A stretch of DNA of 64,000 bases from Sipunculus nudus (taxonomy: Eukaryota; Annelida; Sipuncula; Golfingiida; Sipunculidae). A model generated the notes under the pieces. It saw only the letters and a list, made by a program, of their open reading frames with translations, was not told where the DNA came from and made no database searches. The stretch is from positions 48,365,429-48,429,428 of the forward strand of contig CM049312.1 in the NCBI GenBank assembly GCA_026874595.1, in the 5' to 3' direction. Positions 1-10,942 of this stretch are shown here, in pieces (the first letter of the stretch is position 1; each line of letters begins with the position of its first letter). Both the position numbers and the translations under genes were made by a program.

Positions 1-3000
1 ATGATTTAAGTTATTCATCATACCAGGCAATGTTACAATCATGAACATATTGCTCTCTGTGGCTAAATAAAGACAACTGTTCGTGGATTATAAATTATTG
101 GTATCCCTACTTAACTTAATTCAAGAATTTGCCATCAATGATATATATCTGTATTTTAATTTTGCATTCAGTATGCATCCCTAATAATTTTACATATATT
201 CCTGTTTTCTTTTTTTATAAAAATTCAGCTAAAAAGCATTTTGTATTGGAAAAAAATAAATTTCAAAGTTATTTCAATTAGGGACCACTTTTGTGTACAG
301 ATGGCAGCACTTGGTTTACCATTGGCAGATTGCCAGTGCCTTGATGTTGGCCATTAGCCAAGATGATGTCAGCTCTATAAATAGTTTTGGCACAGTGCCA
401 GGATTGGAAGAAGTGCAGCCAGGTATAGGTCAAGAGTTCACTCAGTGCAGTAGCTGGATTCTATTTATAGCTTTGGCAGACTGCTCACTGCATCATATTT
501 GGTACCAAAGTTCAGCCTGAATCTATTTATAGCTTTGGCAGACTGCCAACTGTGTCAGATTATGCAACAGGTCAAGAGTTCACTCAGTGCAGCCAGGTAC
601 AGGTCAAAAGTTCACTCAGTATAGACAAATGCAGGTCAAGAGTTCACTCAGTGCAGTAGCTTGAGGCAGCAATTTGTCACAGGTCACTCGGACTTGTCAG
701 CCCAGTGCATCAAACTCTGGGGAAGTTCGATGTATTGGACTGATACCTGTCTATGCGTCTTTGATGGTATTCTCATTTACAAAACAGGTGGTGCCACCTA
801 CATTGACTTTTGCATTGTATGCGCCTCCTTATTTCTACAGAGGAATTTGATACATCAGCCTAAAATTGGGTATGTTTATACATATCGGGTAGCTTTATAG
901 TGTACAAGACTGGTGGCACCACCTACAATAATTTTTGCACAGTGTATGTCCCTGCTTATTTCACAGGAGGGTTTGACATATCAGTCTGACATTGGGCATA
1001 TCTCTTCGTTGTATATAAGACTGTAGTGCAAGCTACAATCATTGTATCGGCCAAAACAGAGTTTTGCGGATACTATGTTTTCTGTTGGACACCGACGCTG
1101 CCGCCATCACCGCATAGGTTTCCGGAGAACTCCTCCATAACCATGGGCAGAGTTTTTAAGATTTTGAATTATGATCGGTTACATGTGAACTGCTGCTCCC
1201 TCATTTTTGGTTGACCTCTGATCATTCCTCTCTGCCCAGCGTCTATTTGTGTGCTGTTTCCACACATAAACCCATATATATCAGGAACTGTTTGACTGAT
1301 AAGGCTAAAAATTGTGCACAAATGTAGCCCTTGGAAAGCTTTATAACATACACTATAAATGGTGGCGCCACCTGCAACCATTGTTGCACAGCGTCCATCT
1401 GTTCATCTGCCTTGGGATAAAAACACTTATATCTCTGCATTGGTTGGACTTATCCACCTGAAATTTTGCATGTGTGTACATCCTGGACAGCTTTCTTGAT
1501 TTTATGACAGGTGGCGCCACCTACATTCACGTTTAAGCTGCAGACATCCAAGCTCATATCTCGGGAACTGTTTGACCAGTTGGGCCAAAATTTTGCATGT
1601 GTATAGATCTCCAATAGCTCTTTATCATACGCAAAACTGGTGGTGCCACCTGCAACCATTTTGCACAGCATCCATCTGTTCATCTGCCTTGGGATAAAAT
1701 CACTCATATCTCGGCAGTGGTTTCACTTATCCACCTGATGTTTTGCAGGTTTATACATCCTTGACTTTTTTCATAATTTTATGACAGGTGGCGCCACCTA
1801 CATTCATATTTACGCTGCAGACATCCAAGCTCATAACTCAGGAACCATTTGACCATTTTGGCAAAAATTTTGCATGTTTATAGATCTCACATAGCTCTTA
1901 ATCGTAAGCAAAACTGGTGGCACCACCTGCAGTCATTTTTCCATGCGTCTGGTCTGTTTGTTTGCTGTGGGATAAAAGCACTCATATCTCGGCAGTGGTT
2001 TGACATATCTGCCAAAAATTTTGCATGTTTATACATCTTGGATAGCTTTCTGGATTTTTTGGCAGGTCCGCCACCTGCATTTATGAATACGCTGCAGACA
2101 TTCAGGCTTACATCTCAGGACTGGTTTAACATATCCCCCTGAAATTTTGCATGTGTATAGATCTCACATATCTCTTAATCATACACAAAATTGGTGGCGC
2201 AACCTGCCACCATTTTTGCACAGCGTCCGTCTGTTCATTTGCCTTGGGATAAAAACACTCATATCTCTGCATTGGTTGGACTTATCCACCTGAAATTTTG
2301 CACGTATATACATCTTGGTCAGCTTTCTTGATTGTATGACAGGTGGCGCCACCTACATTCACGTTTAAGCTGCAGATATCCAAGCTCCTATCTCCGGAAC
2401 CATTTGACCAGTTGGGCCAAAATTTTGCATGTGTATAGAACTCCCATAACTCTTTATCATATGCAAAACTGGTGGCGCCCCCTGCAATAATTATCACACA
2501 GCGTCCATCTGTTCATCTGCCATGGGATAAAATCACTCATATCTTGGCAGTGGTTTGACTTATCAACCTGAAATTTTGCAGGTTTATACATCTTGGATAG
2601 CTTTCTGGATTTTGTGGCAGGTGGCGCCACCTACATTTATGTATACGCTGCAGACATTCAGGCTTATATCCCAGGACTGGTTTGACATATCCCTCTGAAA
2701 TTTTGCATGTGTATAGATCTCACATAGCTCTTAATCATACACAAAATTGGTGGCGCCACCTGCCACCATTTTTTTACAGCACCCGTCTGCTTTTCTGCCG
2801 TGGGCTAAAATCACTCATATCTCAGTAGTGGTTTGACTTATCTGCCTAAAATTTTGCATGTTTATACATCTTGGACAGCTTTCTGGATTTTGTGGTAGGT
2901 GGCGCAACCTACATACACATATCGGCTGCAAACATCCAGGCTATAATGCAACACACCTCACTCTATTTCCCCTTGCCACTCAATTCATGCCTCACTTCAC

Positions 3001-3057
3001 CTTTCCTACTCTGATTTTGGCGGATACACGTAGTCGCTTGTTGACTACCCATATTTG
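1..3057 (+). repeat. A-family element body with tandem core, head outside the window
   Basis: The first 250 bases match the AT-rich body segment also found at 22924-23170 and 28786-29010. They are followed by blocks carrying the inverted motif TTTGGCAGACTGCCAA (about 300-660) and then a tandem core from about 1290. The right side ends in the hairpin-forming stretch around 3025-3050 (arms GTAGTC and GACTAC) and the words CCCATATT, after which unrelated B-type sequence begins. The 5' terminus is not in the window. No protein gene is visible; the short open frames run through repeat units. Confidence 0.75.
1290..3030 (+). repeat. Tandem core array, ~280-bp dimeric unit with GGTGGCGCCACC palindromes
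   Basis: About six units of roughly 280 bp follow each other. Each unit contains two related halves. One half runs through 'GACTTATCCACCTGAAATTT' to a GGTGGCGCCACC palindrome followed by TACATT. The other runs through 'GGGCCAAAATTTTGCATG' to a second palindrome followed by TGCAACC. The two halves align with each other, so the unit is a dimer of a ~140-bp monomer. The same array recurs at about 19800-20340, 23820-25560, 29650-30110 and 33060-34200. Confidence 0.8.
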
Positions 3058-3458
3058 ATTAAACTTGATTTAATAATGACCAACCATATATGTAAATTCA
3101 TTTTGATTTTCAGGGTCCAGCGATCTAAGTTGAAGGTCACAGAAGCCACATCTTTAAAAAGATTGTGGATGTATGTAAATCAAACTTTTCATCCTGAACT
3201 TTCCAACGTTCACACATGGCTTACTTGCCTTAAGTGAGGAAACCTGTAGAATTTAAGGTTATCTGGTCAGAGGTCAAGGTCACTTTTTAAAAGATTGTTA
3301 CAATAATCCTAATGCTGCAAGTTCAAGAGTATTAAGTTCTAAGATTTTTTGGTCACAAGGATATTGGTTAAGGTCACAGGACTGTCATTCTGAAAAATTT
3401 CTTTAAAAATATCCTTATAGACAAATTCAGCTGAGCGTTGAGACCCATGGGTCCCTAG
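3058..3458 (+). repeat. B-family 3' fragment
   Basis: The sequence is nearly identical to 53868-54261. It ends with the B-type 3' signature: CAGCTGAGCG, then the palindrome GACCCATGGGTC, then CTAG followed by TT. The B head is missing here; the fragment starts abruptly in the AGGTCA-containing body at the A/B junction near 3057. Confidence 0.75.
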
Positions 3459-3634
3459 TTGTGTTGTGTGCACCCATGCCAGAATTTCAGCAGTGATGTT
3501 TGTGTAATTGTTTCTTAATCAAAATGTTTAGTACCTGCATTGTTCATATACATGAGAAGTAAAGGTCCAGCATTGAAGCATTATACCTGGTGTATTTCCA
3601 AATGCACAGGTTCGCATTAGACCTGTAGGCCTTG
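3459..3634 (+). repeat. A-family 3' tail
   Basis: This tail starts 'TTGTGTTGTGTGCACCC' directly after the B-type CTAG. It ends with the A signature CACAGGTTCGC, the hairpin-like GACCTGTAGGCC and CTTG followed by TT. The same B-to-A join occurs at 54261/54262 and at 4276/4277. Confidence 0.75.
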
Positions 3635-3641
3635 TTTGTTA

Positions 3642-3990
3642 TTAGGGCCCCGCTTGAAAGGCGGGTGCCCTTTAGTAATCAACCTGTCAGTCTGTCTGTC
3701 CGTCTGGCTGGCCGTCCATCCACAAATTCTTTTCTGGATGAAAATGAGGTCAAAGGTAAAAAAAGTTATTCACAGTTTGGTGTTAAATTTTAGGTCCCTC
3801 TTTCAGCAGGGCAGAAATCATTATTGTAACCATAATTGTTTGTTCCACCTTAACAGTAGGACAGGTCCTCATGTCAACAGCAACGAGGCATAATATATTG
3901 TCATAGTCAGCCATTTTTCTGTAAGTTATGCGGTAAAAACCATTACTGAACACCTAGTAAGGTTGCCCTGTCTTAGCAAATATGCATGCA
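3642..3990 (+). repeat. Fragment of a further HINE-like family (head only)
   Basis: It begins TTAGGGCCCCGC and has an inverted partner GCGGGTGCCC within 25 bases, so the head can fold. A GTCTGTCC-type microsatellite follows at 3687-3720. This repeats the head plan of families A-E, but I see only this one copy and no matching 3' end. Confidence 0.45.
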
Positions 3991-4276
3991 AAAGGACACA
4001 CATTGTTAACACAATAACTTTCCAACATTCACACATGGCTTACTTGCCCAAAGTGAGGAAACCTGTAGAATTTGAGGTTATCTGGTCAGAGGTCAAGGTC
4101 AATTTTTAAAAGATTGTTACAATAATCCTAATGCTGCAAGTTCAAGGATATTTTGTTTTAAGATTTTTTGGTTACAAGGTCATTGGTTAAGGTCACAGCA
4201 CTGTCATTCTGAAAAATTTCTTTCAAAATATCCTTATAGACAAATTCAACTGAGCGTTGAGACCCATGGGTCCCTA
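3991..4276 (+). repeat. B-family 3' fragment
   Basis: A second copy of the B 3' body matches 3190-3458. It ends with GACCCATGGGTC and CTAG at 4273-4276. The head is missing, and the left edge lies in diverged sequence. Confidence 0.7.
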
Positions 4277-4467
4277 GTTGTGTTGTGTGCACCCATGCCA
4301 GAATTGCAGCAGTGATGTTTGTTTAATTGTTTCTTGTTCTAAGTGTTTACTACTTGCATTGTTCATATACATGTTACACATGTCCTTGAAAAGTAATGGT
4401 CCAGCATTGAAGCATTATACCTGGTGTAATTTCAGTGCACAGGTTCGCATTAGGCCTGTAGGCCTTG
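4277..4467 (+). repeat. A-family 3' tail
   Basis: It carries the GTGTGCACCCATGCC segment and ends with CACAGGTTCGC, AGGCCTGTAGGCCT and CTTG. Its wording (GTTACACATGTCCTTG inside) matches the tail at 20341-20536 better than the tail at 3459-3634, so it belongs to a different subfamily of A. Confidence 0.75.
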
Positions 4468-6783
4468 TTGAAAATGACTGGAGCTAGAATCATGAAATTT
4501 AATGCAAAAATTAGCCATCTGAAAAACTAGATTTTAATGGAAAAAAATAATAAACCTTTAAAAATCTTCTCTGACCAAATGGTCAAGCCAAATTGTTCAA
4601 TATTTCACAGAAATAATCTTTTATATATCATCTCTTACAAGTTTGTTGGAATGGTTCAAGTTTGGTGAATTTTGGCCGAATTACAGGAAGTTGAACTTAG
4701 TCATCTGTCCAAAAAAGCATACTAAAATGACAATCTCAGAAACGGCCGGAGCTATCATCACCAAATTTTATGCCAATGTTGGTCACATGAGTCATATATG
4801 AAACTGAGGTATTGGTGGTGCCACCTGCATTGACCTTTTTTGTACAGGGGTCATTGGTTATCTGTACATTAACTCATAATTTCTCAGGAATAGCAGGAGC
4901 TACCGTCCCCAGATTTTATGCAATAATCTGTCACATATCAAATGTTGTGGGATTCAGCTTATTTTTTTGCTATCTGCATGTACTTAGATTTTATAGGGGA
5001 AAAGCTGAAAAACCTTTAAAAGTTCTTGTAAATGGTCCTGCCAAATTTTTCAATATTTTACTGAAATGATCCCAGAGACAAGCCCTCTCAAGTTTGTTCA
5101 AATGATTTGCATTTGATGAATTTTAGCAGAGTTACACAAATTTGAACTTAGTCATTTGGCCAAGTAAGCATACTGACATAGTAATCTCAAAAATGACAGA
5201 AGCTAGCCTTACCAAGTATTGTGCAAATGTTGGACACATGACTCATATTTAAAGTTGCAGATTTCGTGGTGCCACCTACATTGACCTGGTTTTTTTTGGG
5301 CAAAATTTTAGACTCTTTCATCTTAAAATGTTTGTGATGAAACTATCAAGTTGAATAGTTCAGTTTTTCAAAAGAATTATCCTAGGACATGGTTCTTTCA
5401 ATCATATCATAATAGATTGAGTTTGTTGATTTTTGGTTGAGTCGTGAAAAGCTTAAATTGGTCTTATGGCCATTATTATGTCTATTTCAAACTGAGGACT
5501 GCAATAGTGTTCTTCTACAAAATTATTGTTTCAATTATATTTTCTCTAACATTGCACAAAAAATATTCTTAGGTGGCTTTTGTTCAAGTTTAATTAAATG
5601 ATTTTTGGCAGAACTATTGGACCTTTAACAATGAAAGGACTGCATCTTTTATTATTCTAAATATTTTGATAAAACGTTTATGAATATGTCAGCTTGAAAA
5701 AAAAAGTATTTTAGCCAGTCTTTCAGTATGTGTAAACAGATTTATTAACAGGCCAATATTGTGTCTGTATTATTAAACATGTTGAGAAACTGCCAACTGT
5801 TTCAGATTTGGCAACAGATCAAAGTTCATTTAGTGCAACCAGATGTAGGTCAAGAGTTCAATCAGTGCAGCCAAGCACAAGGCATGTGATCACCTCATGG
5901 GTGACATGTGAATACCTCATGGGCAGCATGTGATCACCTCATAGGTAGCATGTGATCAACTCATGAATATCATGTGATTACCTTATGTGGGCCTTGCCCC
6001 TCAGGGCTGCATGTGGAGCAAATCTGAGAGCTTAAGCATAGGTGTGTCTACTATTTCAGATTTGGCAACAGGCCAAAGGTCAGTCTGGATCTATTTATAG
6101 CTTTGTCAGACTGCCAACTGTTTCAGATTAGGCAACAGGTCAAGAGTTCACTCAGTGCAGCCAGGTAAAGGTCAGGAGTTCACACAGTGCAGTAGCTGCA
6201 TTCTATTTATAGCATTGGCAGCCTGCCCACTGCATCAGATTTGGCACCAAAGTTCAGCCTGGATCTATTTATAGCTTTGGCAGACTGCCAACTGTGTCAG
6301 ATTATGCAACAGGTCAAAAGTTCACTCAGTCTAGCGAGGTGCAGGTCATGAGTTCACTCAGTGCAGTAGCCTGAGCAAACAATTTGTCACAGTTCACTCG
6401 GGGCAACTGCCTTTCTCACCTAAGCCTGGTCAGCCCCATGCATCAGACTCAAGGTTAGTTTGATGTATTGGCCTAGTATTTTGACCTGGTTATGTGTCTT
6501 TGATGACTTTGTCGATCACAAGACAGGTGTCACCACCTACAATGACTTTTGCACAGTGTGTGTCCCTGTGTTTTTCTCAGGAGGGGTTTGATATATCAGT
6601 CTGAAATTAGGCAGATGTATATATCTCTGATAAATTCATTGTATACAAGACTGGTGGTGCAAGCTACAATCATTTTTGTGTTGTATGCACCCATGCCAGA
6701 ATTTCAGGAGTGATGTTTGTGTGATTGTTTCATATTCAAAATGTTTAGTACTTGCATTGTTCATGTACATGAAAAAGTAATGT
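4468..6783 (+). repeat. A-family element, head truncated and tail incomplete
   Basis: The left part (GGAGCTAGAATCATGAAATT and onward) equals A sequence about 80 bases behind a normal A head, as at 48300. Palindromic GGTGGTGCCACC sites, the TTTGGCAGACTGCCAACTG blocks and the GTATGCACCCATGCC tail segment follow in the usual A order. The tail stops at about 6783, before the terminal hairpin. Sequence 6658-6690 here shows an uninterrupted tail junction (CATTTTTGTGTTG) that serves as the empty-site reference for the B insertion at 50188. Confidence 0.7.
5884..5990 (+). repeat. Minisatellite with ~26-bp unit around CATGTGATCACCTCATGGG
   Basis: Four to five imperfect units carry TGATCA palindromes and CTCATGGGT words. 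The same minisatellite occurs at the same place in other A copies (16980-17075 and 49549-49625) with different unit numbers, as expected for a variable tandem repeat inside the element. Confidence 0.75.
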
Positions 6784-7918
6784 TTTCATACACTTGTGTT
6801 ATTTAACACTCTCCAGGCAGCTTGCCTTGGGTCAGCTTGGCCACTACTAGCAGGGATCCCCTCAGCCCTGCACCCCTCCCCCCCCCCCCTCCCAGCTGGT
6901 GCATAAACTATCTGCATTTTATAATTTTCTGTATTTGATTCATTCTTATTCTAGGCTATGCTACATTTAAGATTTTGTATCGTACCACCAGGGTTACAAT
7001 GATTAAAGTGCACATTTAATTGTGTCCACAAAGCGGTGTATTGCTATGAAAGTGTGGATGTTCGTCAGATAAGTAATTCTTTACTTCAGAAGAGTAAGAA
7101 CTTGCTGTGAAATGGACTACTTATTCCAGTAAAAAATTATGGCTGAGATAGTAATTAGCACAATGATGATGTTTGTCCCTCATTCAACTAACAGTGTGTA
7201 TACTTTATTTGAAAAGATGTTTTTATTTGATCAAATTTACTGAATCTTTTATTTCAGTGAATAAAATTAAGCATGTACTGAAAAATCCAGTGCACAAAAC
7301 TTTTTAATAGTGATTCAAGGAATAATCTTGAAGATGCCATGTTGTGGCATTATTTTCTTTTAAATTCAGTTTAAACATTTGTGATTTAAAAATAATAAAA
7401 TATATTTGTATGCATAATATGAACCGATATAAGCTACACTCTGGATAAATAATGATTGCAACTTAGAATTCTGATATTTTAACTTATATTTTCATTTTTT
7501 TTTTATTACAAATTTATAAAACTTGTAATAAAAAAATTTGAGTCTGATAAAAACTATTAATGGAAAAGTGGATATGCTAAAAAATAGGCCTTAATATAAA
7601 CTTAAATGCATTATTCCCTTCAAAGTGAAATAAAGGTATTATCCATTCTGTCCACTTGCCTGTCCATCTGTAAATTTTTCATATGCGTCGCAGTATCTCA
7701 AAATTTTACTGTTTTTTTTTCATGACAGTCTTGTCAGAGTATTAGTTTTGCAATCATATATCTAGAACTTTACTATAACCAAGTAGGAGGGCTCCTTTTC
7801 TCTTAGCTTCTCATATGCTTGTATATATATAAAAAACATTACAATAGAATATTTTGCATATTTTGCATTTGAAAAAATTTCAAACTTCACCTGAGTGCAG
7901 TGACCAATTGGTCCCTTG
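6784..7918 (+). repeat. B-family (long subfamily) 3' portion
   Basis: From the CCAGGCAGCTTGCCTTGG segment and poly-C tract (about 6876-6890) onward this matches 11850-12990 and 56330-63892 minus the LINE. It ends with a diverged B terminus, CTGAGTGCAGTGACCAATTGG then TCCCTTG. The sequence around 7579-7590 is a paralogous empty site for the LINE at 56988. Confidence 0.75.
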
Positions 7919-8090
7919 TTTCCTGTAAGCACTGTTGAATTGAATTTCATATCCTGCATGTATATGCAAAGGTGGTGTAACTCCCACCAACTTGAAAAAA
8001 ATATTGATGTAATAAACAATGAGGATCTATTGCAAACATTTGTTCATTATTTTCCTGCCTCAGTGGCATTGGAATTTGCTTTATTTGTTT
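7919..8090 (+). repeat. Short B-family core fragment
   Basis: The words TTTCCTGTAAGCACTGTTG and CATATCCTG recur in B bodies (9606, 13679, 36960). After about 7985 I recognise nothing. It lies between the end of one B element and the head of the next. Confidence 0.4.
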
Positions 8091-8324
8091 TTAGCTCAGC
8101 TGACTATAAGTCATCTGAGCTATAGTCGTGGTCCATTGTCCGTCGTCCGTCCGTCCGTCTGTCCGGATGTCCGTCCGTAAGACTGGCACGTTTCGACACC
8201 GTTGGACCTACAAATCTGAAATTCAGCATACAGTTAGATGTCCCCAAAATCTCCTACCATGCTAAAAATTGGGTCAATAGAACTTCATTCCTTCGAGATA
8301 TTAAGGAAAAACCTTAATTTTTTA

Positions 8325-10942
8325 TTAGCTCAGCTGACTATAAGTCATCTGAGCTATAGTCGTGGTCCATTGTCCGTCGTCCGTCCGTCTGTCCGTCCGT
8401 CCGTCCGTCCGTCCGTAGATGTGGCACGTTTTGAAACCGTAAGACCTAGGAATCCAAAATTCAGCATAATGTTAGATGTCCCCAAGATCTCCTACCAAGC
8501 CAAAAACTGGGTCTTTGCGACTTCATTCCTTTGAGAAATTAAGGAAAAACCTCAATTTTTTATTAAAAACCTATTTTCACACTTTAGGACTGCCTAATAT
8601 CAAAACCACTCATCTGTTTTTCCTCATATTTCCTATAAATAATCCTCTATATAATTCCTATGTACATGCCAGAAATTAGGTCTGTATTATTTAATTTAAA
8701 AAAGTTGTGGGCCCAAACATAATGCATTTTTTAAATAATCAGGAAAGAAATTTTATCACTTAACACAAAACTTGTTAAAGCTAAGCACTTTTTTTCCAGT
8801 AATATTACTTTTATTTATCAAAATTAAATTGTATACCCAAAATTAGATCAAAATCTTTTAAATTTTTAAAAATATTAGCAAAAATAAAAAATTGGTACCT
8901 TAAATTTTGCCCAACTTTGACCATGGCACGTTTTTTTGCTGTAACTGCTGTGGATTTAAATTTCACAGCATGTTTTTGTTAGCATTTCAACTGTCAACAC
9001 CAAAAATTTGAAACCAGTTGATCAAAAACTGTAGATTTTATTCAAGTTTTCAAGCACCATGTCACATATTGCTAGTGTTATGCAGTTTGCTAGAGCTCAG
9101 CTCCCGAGCTTCAGCTCTAAGTTCCTTAAATTTGGCATACAGTTAGATTTCTCCAAAATCCCCTACCATGCCAAGAATTTGGTCACTAGGACTTAATTCC
9201 TTCGAGATATCAATGAAAAACTTAATTTTTCCATTAAAAACCCAATGTTACACTTTAAGACTGCCTAATATCAAAACCACTGATCTGACTTTGATCATAT
9301 ATAATATACATATTTTTCTATACATTCACTATGCACATGCCAGAAATGATGTCAGTATTGTGTATTTTTTTTAAGTTATGGGCCCAAACATAATGCACTT
9401 TGTAAAAAATCAAGAAATATATTTACTCCCTTAACAAGGGCATTGCTGAAGCTAGAGATCTTTTTTGTCAGGGATGTAACATTATTTAATCAAGATTCAA
9501 TTGAATACCCAAAACTAGTTCTGAATTTTTCAAATTTAAAAGTTATTAGTATAAATATAAAACTAGTACCTAAAATTTTGCCCCAATTTGACCATGGCAC
9601 ATTTGTTTCCTGTGAGCACTGTTGATATAATTTTCATATCTTGCACACATAAGGATTTCAGCTTTTTAGTTTAGAAAGCTGAAAGAAATTTGCCAAATAT
9701 TGTAGCTTTTATTAATGTTTTTTATGAGACCCTGTCAGACTTTGGCTCTCTCAAGCCCCTCTTGAGTCACCTGTATGTTGACCTTGTTGACCTTTCATCA
9801 AATTATGCACGCTTGAGGGGAGAATCCAGGCAGCTGATGGCCAGCCACAGTTGATCCAGGTGTTCAACCCAACTCATCTAGTAGTTTTAACCAACAACAT
9901 AACAATAAACAATAAATTAATAAATTTTTATTGGTTTTTAATAACAAATTAAAGAAAAATAGAAAAGGAATTTGTTAGTTTATAATAACAGGAAATTAAC
10001 TTGCAGTTACTGATGATATAAGAATCTTGTATCGATGGGTAGAATGTCACATATTCCAAATAACACCATGCAGTCACCTATGGCATTTTTCAGTTCATTT
10101 TTAATGATAAAGAAGTAAATCATATTATTCATTACTAATCATTAAGGATTATATGAAGGAAATTAATGATAGACAAAGATGCAGTTGATAATATTAATCT
10201 AGATTCCTACTGTGTTTAGTGTGTACATTGATGTGAAATTGGTCCAAAACGAATTTTTTTACAGTTATTTTTTAATATAAATAAAAGCCATAAAACCAGG
10301 TACTTATGATCATTATTTAAATGTGTGAATTTTGTATATTCTGAATTCTCAACATCATTGTTTGGTGAAAACTGAATAAATACCAGACATGGTGCGAATA
10401 CTTTGTAATTGTATTTAAATACGAATATGATTATGTACTCCATTATAAAATTTCTTGCATAAAGAATGGGAATTCAGGTAAAAATGAAAGTATATGAATA
10501 CTCGTGCAAATACTTTCAAAATGTATTCATGAATGCATTCATTAATATATTCTTTAATATTATTTTAATAATCATATCAATTATATTTCATTTTAAAAAA
10601 TCATATGATTCTCTTATTATTTTTAATAAAAATTAAATTTGGGACAATATTTGTAATTTTTTTAATAAATAGTTAAACTCTTATATTATATGTTCTGCTT
10701 ATAAGTTATATGGCCAAGTCAAAATCTGTGTGATAGTAGTACTCCATTTGTTAATAAAATAAATGAAATCAATCCTCTTCCCTGTCTCCAAAGGTACTAT
10801 CAAAATCATACATAAGCTAAACAACAACAACTCATAATACAGCTTATATTTATTACCTCACAAAACCAGCATGTGCCTCATTTCTAAATAATATTTTTTT
10901 ATCATATATAACAGCTGAGCGTCGTGACCCATAGGTCCCTTG
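8325..10942 (+). mobile_element. Inner complete B-family element, 2.6 kb
   Basis: A complete element runs from TTAGCTCAGCTGACT to CCATAGGTCCCTTG. It aligns along its length with 35686-42105 once the two insertions in that copy are removed. It supplies the empty-site references for them: 10086-10090 for the D insertion and 10313-10315 for the TTA-flanked element. Compared with the empty site, the junction has two extra T bases. This fits either a TT duplication or an element that begins and ends with T. Confidence 0.8.
8372..8416 (+). repeat. (GTCC)n microsatellite behind the B head
   Basis: About ten imperfect GTCC/GTCT units follow the folded head of the inner B element. Equivalent tracts stand at the same distance behind the heads of the other B elements and, in variant form, of A, C, D and E. 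Confidence 0.85.

Noticed and set aside
1290-3030. Regularly spaced palindromes suggesting a CRISPR-like array
   Set aside because: Spacing is about 125-150 bp and the intervals are themselves related repeats, not unique spacers; the setting is eukaryotic.
8091-10942. Classic CTRR-type Helitron assignment for B elements
   Set aside because: Many B and A ends read CTTG rather than CTRR, flanks are T-T rather than A-T, and inverted motifs at both ends are not part of the classic Helitron plan. The Helentron/HINE type fits better.
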